DNA of 64,000 bases. Origin: Paracoccaceae bacterium. GTDB taxonomy: Bacteria > Pseudomonadota > Alphaproteobacteria > Rhodobacterales > Rhodobacteraceae. Within the stretch, counting starts at the first letter, position 1; the number at the start of each line of letters is the position of its first letter. The stretch spans positions 3,706,136-3,770,135 of the forward strand of contig JAWPMR010000001.1 in the NCBI GenBank assembly GCA_033344815.1. Reading direction: 5' to 3'. The notes under the pieces were generated by a model that was not told where the DNA came from, made no database searches, and saw nothing but the letters and a program-made list of their open reading frames with translations. The position numbers and the translations under genes were made by a program. Positions 43,819 through 51,790 of this stretch are shown here, one piece after another.

Positions 43819-44525
43819 TGGGTAATAAAGTCAATCCGATTGGCATGCGCCTGCAGGTGAACCGCACCTGGGACAGCCGCTGGTATGCCGACACAAAAGA
43901 ATATGGTGATCTTCTGCTGGAAGATCTGCGTATTCGTGAGTTCATCAAGAAAGAATGTCATCAGGCCGGCGTGGCCCGTGTGATCATCGAGCGTCCGCAC
44001 AAGAAGTGCCGCGTCACGATCCACACCGCCCGCCCCGGTGTCATCATCGGCAAGAAAGGGGCGGACATTGAAGGTCTGCGCCAGAAGATCGCCAAGATGA
44101 CCGACAGCGAGTTGCACCTCAACATCGTCGAAGTGCGCAAGCCTGAGCTGGATGCGGCCCTGGTCGGTGAGAGCATTGCACAGCAGCTGGAGCGCCGGGT
44201 GTCTTTCCGCCGCGCCATGAAGCGTGCGGTCCAGAACGCCATGCGTATGGGCGCCTTGGGCATTCGTGTGAATGTTGCGGGCCGTCTGGGCGGCGCTGAA
44301 ATCGCGCGGACCGAATGGTATCGTGAAGGCCGGGTGCCTTTGCACACACTGCGCGCCGACATTGATTACGCACATGTGGAAGCGGCGACGGCCTATGGCA
44401 TCATCGGGATCAAGACCTGGATCTTCAAAGGTGAGATCATGGAGCACGATCCGGCTGCACGCGACCGTAAAGCACAGGAACTCCAGGATGGCCCTGCACC
44501 GCGTGGTGCTGGCGGTCGTCGCTAA
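43818..44525 (+). CDS. rpsC: 30S ribosomal protein S3
   Basis: S3 (235 aa) is part of the mRNA entry helicase. The KH domain has [20 protein letters not shown]. It starts [20 protein letters not shown] and has the C-terminal block [16 protein letters not shown]. Its start overlaps the rplV stop by one base. Confidence 0.98.
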   Translation: MGNKVNPIGMRLQVNRTWDSRWYADTKEYGDLLLEDLRIREFIKKECHQAGVARVIIERPHKKCRVTIHTARPGVIIGKKGADIEGLRQKIAKMTDSELHLNIVEVRKPELDAALVGESIAQQLERRVSFRRAMKRAVQNAMRMGALGIRVNVAGRLGGAEIARTEWYREGRVPLHTLRADIDYAHVEAATAYGIIGIKTWIFKGEIMEHDPAARDRKAQELQDGPAPRGAGGRR

Positions 44526-44538
44526 GGGGGAATGACAG

Positions 44539-44952
44539 ATGCTACAACCAAAACGCACGAAATTCCGCAAACAGTTCAAAGGCTCGATCAAGGGTCTGGC
44601 GAAGGGCGGGTCTGACCTGAACTTCGGCACCTACGGCCTCAAGGCCATTGAACCTGAGCGGGTTACAGCACGTCAAATCGAGGCGGCACGCCGCGCGATG
44701 ACGCGTCACATGAAACGTCAGGGCCGCGTCTGGATCCGGATCTTTCCGGATGTGCCGGTCACAGCCAAGCCCATCGAAGTTCGGATGGGTAAAGGTAAGG
44801 GCTCGGTCGACCGTTGGGCGGCCAAGGTCAAGCCGGGTCGTGTGATGTTCGAAATCGACGGCGTGAACGATGACGTCGCACGTGAGGCGCTGCGCCTTGC
44901 AGCGATGAAATTGCCGATCAAAACACGCGTTGTTGTCCGGGAAGACTGGTGA
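44539..44952 (+). CDS. rplP: 50S ribosomal protein L16
   Basis: L16 (137 aa) stabilises A-site tRNA. Sequence: [20 protein letters not shown] at the start, then [20 protein letters not shown]. It is the last ribosomal gene before the large insertion; rpmC, its usual neighbour, lies 17.4 kb downstream. A strong terminator follows about 85 bp after the stop. Confidence 0.98.
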   Translation: MLQPKRTKFRKQFKGSIKGLAKGGSDLNFGTYGLKAIEPERVTARQIEAARRAMTRHMKRQGRVWIRIFPDVPVTAKPIEVRMGKGKGSVDRWAAKVKPGRVMFEIDGVNDDVAREALRLAAMKLPIKTRVVVREDW

Positions 44953-45035
44953 CCGTCGCGCTGTAGCGCGACGCGTGTGGTGTGAGCCGGGTTTTCGCAG
45001 AAAACCTGCGGGGCCGCACTCCGGTAGAATTACAG

Positions 45036-45071
45036 AGCCTCCAGTGAGAGATCACTGGGGGCTTGTTTTTT
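45036..45071 (+). terminator. Terminator after rplP
   Basis: AGCCTCCAGTGA pairs with TCACTGGGGGCT (one G-U pair) around a 4-nt loop, followed by T6 at 45066-45071. It ends the ribosomal transcript at the left edge of the accessory region. Confidence 0.93.
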
Positions 45072-45191
45072 ATTTCGAGTGTCTGCTTGGGGCCCAATTT
45101 GACCAATGCTGCGCCTTGCATGAAAATCTGCTGTAGCGATGCACAGGAAGACCCCGAACAGAAGTGCGTGGTCTGCGCTAAAAACATTAAC

Positions 45192-45402
45192 ATTTGCGGT
45201 TAGGCGCACCCACTGCATGATCTGATTGTCGTCAAAGTGCCAGCCTTCGCCTGTCGCTCCTGCAATGAGAAGTTGGCACACATGCGGGGCAATGTATGAC
45301 ACACGGGCCGCGATACGCTCCTCATCGAAGTCTGGTGTGTCTTCGCCCCAGTAGTGGGTCAGGATAAGAACCCAGATTGGATCATGTGCCGTCGTTGTTC
45401 AT
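45192..45402 (-). pseudogene. DapA-family (dihydrodipicolinate synthase-like) remnant
   Basis: The minus strand encodes a fragment with the DapA-type strand-loop ILTHYWGEDTPDFDEERIAA, then APHVCQLLIAGATGEGWHF. Only about 65 of the roughly 300 residues expected are present. Similarity stops near 45192, close to the rplP terminator. The likely original start (ATG at 45402, overlapping the hydrolase TGA as ATGA) is out of frame with the conserved part, implying a frameshift in the first codons. It was probably the second gene of an operon with the hydrolase. Confidence 0.6.
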
Positions 45403-46262
45403 CCAATCTGCTTCAGGGGCTTCGCGCGAAAAAATTTTGCGGCCAGATCAGTCACGGTTGTTGCTTCGTCTTCCATCAAGAAGTGACCGGCATCAGGCAC
45501 GATATGTAGGTCCGAACCGGGGATCTCTGCATGAAGCTTGTGCGCCCAGTCTATGACCTGCTATGCGTCTTTCTCGCCCCAGATGATCTGCATCGTAGGC
45601 TCGCCGAGTCTGGTTAGATTGTCTTTGATTGCCACCGTGTGCTTGGCATCGTAATGGCTGATCTGACGCTGAAACAGGCTCGCCTGTCCCACAGGGCCAG
45701 AAATGTATCCCAGAAAAACCTTCAGCGCATCTGCGTCGAACGGTTCTTTGTTCTCAACCGTTGTGAGAAGCCACTCGCAAAAATTATCACGGTGTTCCTG
45801 ATCCGTCTTCCCGATAAGCGCTTCGAGCCCGTCGGATATCTGCTGTTTGGTGCCTGCCGAAGGCCAGCTGTCAAACTTGCAGCTGTCCAGAACGGTCAGG
45901 GTTTCCGCTTGATCGGGATGAAGCAAATCGAATCTCAACCCGACAGAACCGCCGATGTCGTGGGCAACAATGTAAGCCGTGTCCAATCCCCATTCGTCAA
46001 AAAGCCAGTGCAGGATAGGCACCTGTCCCGACACAGATGTGTCGACGGACTGGTCCCAAGGACGCTCAGACAGGCCAAAGCCAAGGAGGTCGAAAAGGTG
46101 AACCTTGTATCCCGCATCGACCAGCTTTGGATACACGTTCCGCCAGATATAGGATGATGACGGCGTGCCGTGAACGAGCACAACGGGTTCGCCTGTCCCA
46201 TGGGTGCCATGGGCCACACGGTAGCCATTCATGAGTGTGTCGTCGGGGACGATTGAACGCAC
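45399..46262 (-). pseudogene. Alpha/beta hydrolase (haloalkane dehalogenase-like) with in-frame TAG
   Basis: From the GTG at 46262 (GGAGA upstream) the frame runs through the oxyanion region VVLVHGTPSSSYIW. The nucleophile elbow is VAHDIGGSVGLRF, with Asp as nucleophile, as in dehalogenases and epoxide hydrolases. It then reaches WGEKDA, where TAG occurs at 45561-45563. The same frame continues for 53 more codons with the family's C-terminus, including the catalytic-His motif PDAGHFLMED, and ends at TGA 45399-45401. The truncated product would lack the catalytic His, so it should be inactive. Divergent from a LysR gene, its likely regulator. Confidence 0.85.
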
Positions 46263-46345
46263 GATAATTCTCCAAACTGTTTGACCAATGATGGGCCACC
46301 TGGCTACATGACGAAAATAAATGAGGGTTATAATACAATCTAAAT

Positions 46346-47224
46346 TTGTCATGTGAGGTGCTATGGGGGGTTCAAGTTGAGGTCGCCGATATGCGGGCTT
46401 TGCGCGCTGTGTTGGAAAACGAGGGCGTCACGAAGGCCGCGCAGGCGCTGAAGCTTTCGCAGTCCGCCGTCAGTCACAAGATCAAGCGGCTTGAAGTGAG
46501 CTTGGGCAAGGTGCTACTGAACCGCGCGACGGGTGGCGGGGCTGTAACTGATGATGGTCGTCGCCTTTATGAATACGCCTGCCGTATCCTCAGCTTGCAC
46601 GACGCAGCAGTCAGCAGTCTCGTCAAAGAAGATCTGGTCGGCGAGATCAGACTCGGGTTCACCGAGGATATGATCACATCAGGCTTGGGAAATCTGATGG
46701 GTCGGTTTGCGCGCAAATATCCCGATGTGCAACTGAAAACGGTTGTAGAACAGAGCCGCACCATCGACGCGATGCTGGTGAGCGGCAACTTGGATATCGG
46801 TGTGGTGCAGGTGTTTGTGAGTGACGTGCAGAAGATCGACGTAATCGTAAAAAAGGATACACTGGTTTGGATCGGTCCACAGGATCATGATCTTTCAAAA
46901 CACAGCCATCTGCCTTTCATCGCTTTTGACCAGAATTGTTTCTACTGCCACTGGCTGGAAACCTGCACATCTGATCTGGGGCGTCCGCTGCGCGTGGTTA
47001 TGGAGTGTGCGAGTTTTGCTGGGATCATCGAGGCCGTCAGAGCAGCGCTTGGGTATGCTTTGGTGTCGAAATCCCGCGTTTTTTATGGCGTGGTAGAAGT
47101 CACTATAGGTATCGAGCCGCCTACACAGGTCGCTCATGTTGTGAGGTCGCAAATGCAGGTCCTTGGCAAGCCAGCGCGAATGCTGGTTAAGGAGCTGAAA
47201 AACGAATTTACAGACTGTCGCTAA
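46346..47224 (+). CDS. LysR-family transcriptional regulator
   Basis: A LysR-type protein of about 285-292 aa. The N-terminal winged helix contains LRAVLENEGVTKAAQALKLS and SQSAVSHKIKRLE. The substrate-binding domain follows, with IRLGFTEDMITSGLG and LDIGVVQVFV. The start is unclear. The frame opens at TTG 46346 or GTG 46358, whereas the only ATG with a sensible position (46364) begins with a G6 run and is out of frame by one base; G5 would restore it. It is divergent from the broken hydrolase and probably controlled it. Confidence 0.82.
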   Translation: MSCEVLWGVQVEVADMRALRAVLENEGVTKAAQALKLSQSAVSHKIKRLEVSLGKVLLNRATGGGAVTDDGRRLYEYACRILSLHDAAVSSLVKEDLVGEIRLGFTEDMITSGLGNLMGRFARKYPDVQLKTVVEQSRTIDAMLVSGNLDIGVVQVFVSDVQKIDVIVKKDTLVWIGPQDHDLSKHSHLPFIAFDQNCFYCHWLETCTSDLGRPLRVVMECASFAGIIEAVRAALGYALVSKSRVFYGVVEVTIGIEPPTQVAHVVRSQMQVLGKPARMLVKELKNEFTDCR

Positions 47225-47565
47225 TATTTCTCAAAAATAGGAAATCAAACGAATGCGCTGAATTGAATCACAGCTAACTGCCACCCTCGCTTCGATCATC
47301 TATCAGTCACCGCTAGGCCAAAGTGACTGTCAACAATCTAACATTTGTACCTCGCGCAGCACCCGCTCTTAGGGCTCTTTGCGGTCCAATGCGTTCCCAT
47401 ATGTCACGACACAAACGCGCGTATCGCATTTTTTAAACCCTCAGGGATAACCTTGGCCCAATTTGGTTAGAGCTTAAAGGTTGATGCGGACACACTAATG
47501 AATAACAAAAAGAGACTATTTGGTGCGGCGTTCAGACGTCATGGAACGGTAAAATCTGGTAACAT
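47225..47565. other. Intergenic region between convergent LysR and TetR genes
   Basis: About 340 bp, relatively A+T-rich. I see no coding frame with a ribosome-binding site and no clear terminator or repeat. Confidence 0.6.
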
Positions 47566-48144
47566 CTAGACAGTTGGGAAACCGACAGCTCCAAGAGCTA
47601 CGGCCTTGCTGGCACGCTCAATTTCTTCAGCGGCAGGCCCCGCTCCTACGGCGCGCGCCAGTGTAAGCCCGCCAATGAGCGCCGAAAGGAACGCCCATGC
47701 CTTTGTTTCTTGTCCACTATCAGACACATCCCTGGGAAGGTTTTTCGCAATTTCTTCGACAATGCGGTTCATCATTGCAGCGTATTCGGTTTGAACCTCC
47801 ACATCTGCCCTAATCACTTCAGGTGTCAGACTGGTCATCGCACACCCCCCCTCAAGATCGAGCCGATGACCCTGTCCGAGATAGTAATCTGCAAAAGCCA
47901 CAGGCCATTGGTCACCGTGGGTCTCGCGGTACTTAGGCAGTTCGACAAGAACCTCTTCCAATCCTGCGACAAGAGCCGCGTGGAAAGCATCATTCTTGGA
48001 TTTCAGATGTGAATAGAATGCACCGGATGTAACACCCGCATCTTTCGCAATTGAGTCGACCCCAATCCCGGCATAGCCCTCCTTTCGAAAAGCTCTCCCC
48101 GATGATTCTAGCAATTTGGCTTTGGTTTCTTCAGACTTTTTCAT
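47566..48144 (-). CDS. TetR-family transcriptional repressor
   Basis: This is a 192-aa TetR-type regulator. The helix-turn-helix is GYAGIGVDSIAKDAGVTSGA followed by FYSHLKSKNDAF. The C-terminal ligand domain includes GGCAMTSLTPEV. ATG at 48144 fits the family start (MKKSEETKAKLL). No Shine-Dalgarno is visible, and an in-frame GTG at 48168 is an alternative. It is divergent from the Tat-exported protein gene, and two palindromic operators lie between them, so it likely represses itself and that gene. Confidence 0.9.
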   Translation of the reverse strand: MKKSEETKAKLLESSGRAFRKEGYAGIGVDSIAKDAGVTSGAFYSHLKSKNDAFHAALVAGLEEVLVELPKYRETHGDQWPVAFADYYLGQGHRLDLEGGCAMTSLTPEVIRADVEVQTEYAAMMNRIVEEIAKNLPRDVSDSGQETKAWAFLSALIGGLTLARAVGAGPAAEEIERASKAVALGAVGFPTV

Positions 48145-48169
48145 AAGTATTTTCAAATTTTTAACCACT

Positions 48170-48189
48170 AATATAACGAACGTTATATT
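48170..48189. promoter_or_regulatory. TetR operator 1
   Basis: AATATAACG and CGTTATATT form a perfect 9-bp inverted repeat around AA. It lies directly before the tetR start and just upstream of the -35 of the divergent promoter. Confidence 0.72.
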
Positions 48190-48195
48190 TTTTGA

Positions 48196-48224
48196 TTGAC
48201 GGTATATATCTGCCGCGTTAGCAA
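48196..48224 (+). promoter_or_regulatory. Promoter of the Tat-exported protein gene
   Basis: TTGACG and TAGCAA are separated by 17 bp. The predicted start falls inside operator 2, as expected for a repressed promoter. Confidence 0.4.
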
Positions 48225-48244
48225 TATATAGGGATCGTTATATT
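48225..48244. promoter_or_regulatory. TetR operator 2
   Basis: This 20-bp site matches operator 1 at 16 positions, with the right half CGTTATATT fully conserved. It overlaps the predicted transcription start. Confidence 0.55.
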
Positions 48245-48305
48245 TTGGTATGGACCCCAAGACAACCACCAAGGCAGGTGCCGCTATTCGCAAGGAGATA
48301 AAGAC

Positions 48306-49088
48306 ATGGCTTCACGTGTGCCCCGGCATGCGCCCGGCAATGCTGAGCCACTTTCACGGCGCAGATTTACCGCAGGACTGGCGGCCATTCCCATCGCGGT
48401 ATTGGGGCTTTCGACGCCCACCCCCGCGCAGACTCAACAAAAGGACTACCGATCAATGACTGCCAACGCCTTCGTTTATACAGAATTACAAGCTTCCGTA
48501 CCTTTCGTGGACGTCCCCTGGCAAAAGCTGAATGCTGCCATTGCCGCCCAACCCGGATTTATAGACAAAACATGGTTCTCCGGACTGGGCAACAACTCGG
48601 TTGGCGGGCTTTACGGTTTTTCCAGTGTCGAAGATGCCTTGCTGTATTGCACGGATTTTTTCCCGGCACTGGCCCGTGATCTTGGCGTGGCCCAAACCAC
48701 CCGCGTCTTTGACAATCAGGCAACCGCTGAGGCCAGTGCAGACATGAGCGCACCCCATTTCGGTGGACAGGTCACAACTGAGCCGGGCGCCTTTGTCTAC
48801 ACCGAAGTGCAGGTCGCCGTTCCGTTTGATAAGGCACCCTGGCGCGACCGCAATCCGGTTTTGCGCGCGCAAACCGGTCTGCTGTCCAAAATCTGGCTGA
48901 GCGGTCACAACACAAACACGCTGGGCGGAGTGGACGCCTTCGACACCGTCAAAAACGCGTTGAACTTTGCCATCAATGAATTCCCAAAAACAGCGACCGC
49001 GCTGAACGCTGCTTTCTACACACGCGTCTTTGACGCCCGTGTCACCGAGGACGCAAGCCGCGGCCTCAACTCTCCCTATTACCTCTAA
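48306..49088 (+). CDS. Tat-exported protein with two YdhR-like domains
   Basis: This is a 260-aa protein with a twin-arginine signal (SRRRFTAGLAAIPIAVLGLS, cleavage near PAQA-like TPAQTQQ). The mature part has two homologous units of about 100 residues. Unit 1 starts AFVYTELQASVPFVDVPWQK and unit 2 AFVYTEVQVAVPFDKAPWRD. Each goes on to a GGLYGF- or GGVDAF-type block and ends TRVFD. The layout resembles YdhR-type ferredoxin-like-fold putative monooxygenases. AAGGAG precedes the ATG. A secreted protein gene lies 25 bp downstream. Tandem exported YdhR-like proteins are not a form I know to be characterised. Confidence 0.75.
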   Translation: MASRVPRHAPGNAEPLSRRRFTAGLAAIPIAVLGLSTPTPAQTQQKDYRSMTANAFVYTELQASVPFVDVPWQKLNAAIAAQPGFIDKTWFSGLGNNSVGGLYGFSSVEDALLYCTDFFPALARDLGVAQTTRVFDNQATAEASADMSAPHFGGQVTTEPGAFVYTEVQVAVPFDKAPWRDRNPVLRAQTGLLSKIWLSGHNTNTLGGVDAFDTVKNALNFAINEFPKTATALNAAFYTRVFDARVTEDASRGLNSPYYL

Positions 49089-49113
49089 TCCCCCACAACT
49101 GAACGGAAACAAA

Positions 49114-49584
49114 ATGAAATCGAACTCTTTTTCTGGTGCGATTATGGCGCTTGCGATGTCGTCGACGGCCGCCATGGCCGCCGATTGCTTTCAAATGGGT
49201 GGCGTTGCTATCCCCAACTTCTTTGGCGAAGGTGACGGCCAGCCTACGATCATCTCAGCTGCTTTGACCGGCACTGTTCAAAATGCAGCTGGCAAGATCA
49301 CAGCCACGCGGGAGACCGAGACAGGCCTTGAGATGGACATGGAACACTATTTTGGTCGTGATGACGGCGGGGCGTTTCAAACAAAGGATCTGGGCATTCT
49401 GACAGCGGTACCAGGCAAGCCAGGTCGCTTTATGATCGAGATTACCTACGACATTCAGCCAGACGTCACGCGCGGCACAATGAAGGGCTATTCAGGGCAA
49501 TTCAATAGCTACGGCCTTGTCGATTTGCGCGACACTGACAACCTTATCGGGTTGGTCCGCTACCAAGGTGAAATCTGCCGCTAA
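49114..49584 (+). CDS. Secreted protein of unknown function
   Basis: A 156-aa protein with a Sec signal peptide (FSGAIMALAMSSTAAMA, cleavage before ADC). It lacks a lipobox. The mature protein is mostly predicted beta strand with two Cys (one right after cleavage, one at the C-terminus, GEICR), so a disulfide is possible. ATG at 49114 is chosen; the frame further upstream overlaps the previous gene. It is probably cotranscribed with the Tat protein under TetR control. I do not recognise the family. Confidence 0.72.
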   Translation: MKSNSFSGAIMALAMSSTAAMAADCFQMGGVAIPNFFGEGDGQPTIISAALTGTVQNAAGKITATRETETGLEMDMEHYFGRDDGGAFQTKDLGILTAVPGKPGRFMIEITYDIQPDVTRGTMKGYSGQFNSYGLVDLRDTDNLIGLVRYQGEICR

Positions 49585-49646
49585 ATGTACATTCTGGGGG
49601 CGGATAATGTCTGTCTCCAGTCCTTCCGGCCGTTCAGGTGCACAAT

Positions 49647-50075
49647 ATGAGCACTGACCTTCAATCCACAAACACCCCAAACGCGATCCTCTATACAATG
49701 GTGCGCGTTCAAGACTTTGGTCTGTCTCTGCAGTTTTACCGTGACGCTCTCGGGATGCGAGAAGTGCAGCGTGAGACGTTTACGGATGCGAAATTTGCGC
49801 TGGTTTTTGTCGGATATGCCGACAGCGACGCGTTGATTGAGTTGACCTTCAACTGGGGTGAGAACACATATTCCCACGGTACCGGGTACGGGCATATCGC
49901 GTTGGAAGTCCAAGACATCGCGCGCGTGGTCAGTTACCTTGCCGAGCGTGGCGTTGAAATTGCCAGGGCGCCTGGCCCGATGAAGATGGCACCGGATGGA
50001 ACGACCGAGCGCGAGATCATTGCATTTGTAATGGACCCGGATGGCTACCGGATCGAATTGATCCAAGCCCTATAA
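49647..50075 (+). CDS. GloA-like VOC protein with a substituted metal ligand
   Basis: This is a 142-aa vicinal-oxygen-chelate protein, close in pattern to lactoylglutathione lyase. It has LIELTFNWGENTYSHGTGYG then HIALEV, and MDPDGYRIELIQ at the C-terminus. Three of the four glyoxalase I metal ligands are present (Glu in LIELTFNW, His in GYGHIAL, Glu in RIELI). The first, the His of the usual LHTMLRV, is Tyr here (LYTMVRV). Either the metal site is altered or the activity differs from glyoxalase I. It reads away from the secreted protein gene with a 62-bp gap. Confidence 0.8.
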   Translation: MSTDLQSTNTPNAILYTMVRVQDFGLSLQFYRDALGMREVQRETFTDAKFALVFVGYADSDALIELTFNWGENTYSHGTGYGHIALEVQDIARVVSYLAERGVEIARAPGPMKMAPDGTTEREIIAFVMDPDGYRIELIQAL

Positions 50076-50098
50076 ATCTCATGTCACGGCGCAGGTAT

Positions 50099-50449
50099 TC
50101 ATCCTTCGTCGCGCATCTTGAGGCGGTGGCCAACCTTCACGATCGCCTCGAGGGCTGGCACAAGTTCACCGCCCAGATCGGTCAGGGCATATTCAACGGA
50201 TGGGGGCGAGGTTGGTTGCACGTTGCGCAACAGCACACCGCGCTGCTCCAGCTCGGTCAAGCGGGCAGACAGGACCTTGGCCGAGATCGGCGGAATGTCG
50301 GTTCGCAATTCGTTAAAACGGCGCGGGCCGGCACGCAGTGACCAGATCACGTTGGCCGCCCACGCGCCAGAAATCACTGCCATGCAATGCGTCAGCATAC
50401 AGGGCTGCGGCGGGGTGGGGCTTTGGTTCTTGCGAACTTTGAGGGGCAT
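50099..50449 (-). CDS. HxlR-family transcriptional regulator
   Basis: A 116-aa winged-helix regulator with the HxlR pattern: CMLTHCMAVISGAWAANVIW, then PPISAKVLSARLTELEQRGV and EYALTDLGGEL. The two Cys near the N-terminus suggest redox or electrophile sensing, as in YodB/HypR-like members. It is divergent from the GST operon, and a repeat-rich operator region lies between them. Confidence 0.9.
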   Translation of the reverse strand: MPLKVRKNQSPTPPQPCMLTHCMAVISGAWAANVIWSLRAGPRRFNELRTDIPPISAKVLSARLTELEQRGVLLRNVQPTSPPSVEYALTDLGGELVPALEAIVKVGHRLKMRDEG

Positions 50450-50457
50450 ATCAGGTG

Positions 50458-50509
50458 ACTAGGTTTCCATTGGGTAACTGGATTATTGGGTATCTTGAAG
50501 AAACCTAGT
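50458..50509. promoter_or_regulatory. Repeat-rich HxlR/GST intergenic operator region
   Basis: A perfect 10-bp inverted repeat, ACTAGGTTTC (50458-50467) and GAAACCTAGT (50500-50509), encloses two direct copies of ATTGGGTA at 50469 and 50485. It lies between divergent HxlR and GST genes and is the likely regulator binding region. Confidence 0.55.
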
Positions 50510-50572
50510 TGTCAACGGTTATCGATCGCGTCATCTCTTGGCTACCACCCCAACCAACTGGAGCTACGACAG

Positions 50573-51196
50573 ATGAAACTTCACTACAAACCCGGTGCGT
50601 GTTCAATGGCATCGCACATCATTCTGAATGAACTTGGCGTCTCGTTTGACCTCGACAAGACCGATACCAATTCGGGCAAAACCGAAGCGGGAGATGATTT
50701 TCGCAAGATCAGCCCGAACGGTTATGTTCCCGCGCTTGTCACCAATGACGGTGATATCATAACTGAAAACCCTGCCGTGCTTCAGTACCTGGCGGATCAG
50801 TCACCTGATGCCGGGCTTGCGCCGCCGAATGGCACCCTGGCGCGCACACGGCTTCAGGAAATGCTCAACTTCTTGTCGTCAGAACTGCACACATCATTTA
50901 GCCCGTTTTTCTCGGGCGTTGAATTGGATGATGCGGCCCGCAAAAAGGCAGAAGCTGGTGTTGGTCGCCGCGCCGCGCATATCGAGAGTAGCCTCGCAGA
51001 CGGTCGCGCCTTTCTGCTCGGCGATACATTCACCGTCGCGGACGCCTATGCATTTGTCGTGCTGAATTGGGCGGGTTTCGTCGGGGTCAGCCTTGACGCG
51101 CATCCGAAAACCCAAAGCTACGTGGCCCGTATCGCCGCGCGCCCTGCCTCGATCAAGGCGATGATTGCCGAGGGCCTGATGGAGCAAGCGGCATGA
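50573..51196 (+). CDS. Glutathione S-transferase
   Basis: This is a 207-aa GST of the beta class. The N-terminal thioredoxin-like domain begins MKLHYKPGACSMASHIIL with the Cys/Ser catalytic region, then KISPNGYVPALV and ITENPAVLQYLAD (cis-Pro and glutathione-binding Glu/Asn). The helical C-terminal domain has FLLGDTFTVADAYAFVVLNW. ATG 50573 is preferred to the longer frame. First gene of an operon with an NTF2-like protein, a tautomerase and a nitronate monooxygenase; together they suggest detoxification of an electrophilic or nitro compound. Confidence 0.93.
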   Translation: MKLHYKPGACSMASHIILNELGVSFDLDKTDTNSGKTEAGDDFRKISPNGYVPALVTNDGDIITENPAVLQYLADQSPDAGLAPPNGTLARTRLQEMLNFLSSELHTSFSPFFSGVELDDAARKKAEAGVGRRAAHIESSLADGRAFLLGDTFTVADAYAFVVLNWAGFVGVSLDAHPKTQSYVARIAARPASIKAMIAEGLMEQAA

Positions 51197-51567
51197 CCGA
51201 TTTCGCCGCAGTAACCGATGTGTTGGGGACTTATTTTGACGGTCTCTACCACGCTGATACCGAAAGGCTGGCCATCGTCTTTCACCCGAAAGCGATTTAC
51301 GCAACGGCGGACAAGGTACCGCTGCTTTATCGCACGATGGATGAATATTTCCACGTGGTGGCAAAGCGTATGTCTCCGGCGTCGTGCGGTGAACCCCGGC
51401 GTGATGTGATCGAATCCATCGAGTTCGCAGGTAAAAACACGGCCTTTGCCCGCGTGCGGTGCTCCATCGGCACCAAGGATTTCATCGACTTCCTGACCCT
51501 TGTACGCACCGATGGGGCATGGCGGATCATGGCCAAAATCTTCCAAATCACTGAACGCGATATCTGA
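51193..51567 (+). CDS. NTF2-like protein (putative lumazine-binding type)
   Basis: This is a 124-aa cone-fold protein. The N-terminal pattern VLGTYFDGLYHADTERLAIV is followed by FHPKAIYA, and the C-terminal strand block is DFLTLVRTDGAWRIMAKIFQ. This matches the Lumazine_bd_2/NTF2-like group, whose members bind or isomerise small molecules. It overlaps the GST gene by 4 bp and lies 11 bp before the tautomerase gene. Confidence 0.82.
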   Translation: MTDFAAVTDVLGTYFDGLYHADTERLAIVFHPKAIYATADKVPLLYRTMDEYFHVVAKRMSPASCGEPRRDVIESIEFAGKNTAFARVRCSIGTKDFIDFLTLVRTDGAWRIMAKIFQITERDI

Positions 51568-51578
51568 AAGGAAACGAT

Positions 51579-51785
51579 ATGCCTTACATAAACATCAAGG
51601 TGACACGCGAGGACGTCACCCCTGATCAGAAAGCCGCGTTGATCAGGGGCGTTACTGATTTGCTGGTTCAGGTGCTCGACAAAAGCCCATCGACAACTTT
51701 TGTCGTCATCGATGAAGTTGCGCTTGAAGATTGGCGGATTGGTGGTCTGCCGGTCGAACAATACAGACGCGAAGCGGCGGGGTAA
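51579..51785 (+). CDS. 4-oxalocrotonate tautomerase-family protein
   Basis: This is a 68-aa subunit. After Met removal the catalytic Pro1 is exposed (MPYINIKVTRE). The helix DQKAALIRGVTDLLVQVL and the following FVVIDEV are typical. Members tautomerise 2-hydroxymuconate-type compounds or act as dehalogenases. AAAGGA lies before the ATG. Its position between an NTF2-like and a nitronate monooxygenase gene supports a catabolic or detoxifying operon. Confidence 0.9.
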   Translation: MPYINIKVTREDVTPDQKAALIRGVTDLLVQVLDKSPSTTFVVIDEVALEDWRIGGLPVEQYRREAAG

Positions 51786-51790
51786 ATAAA

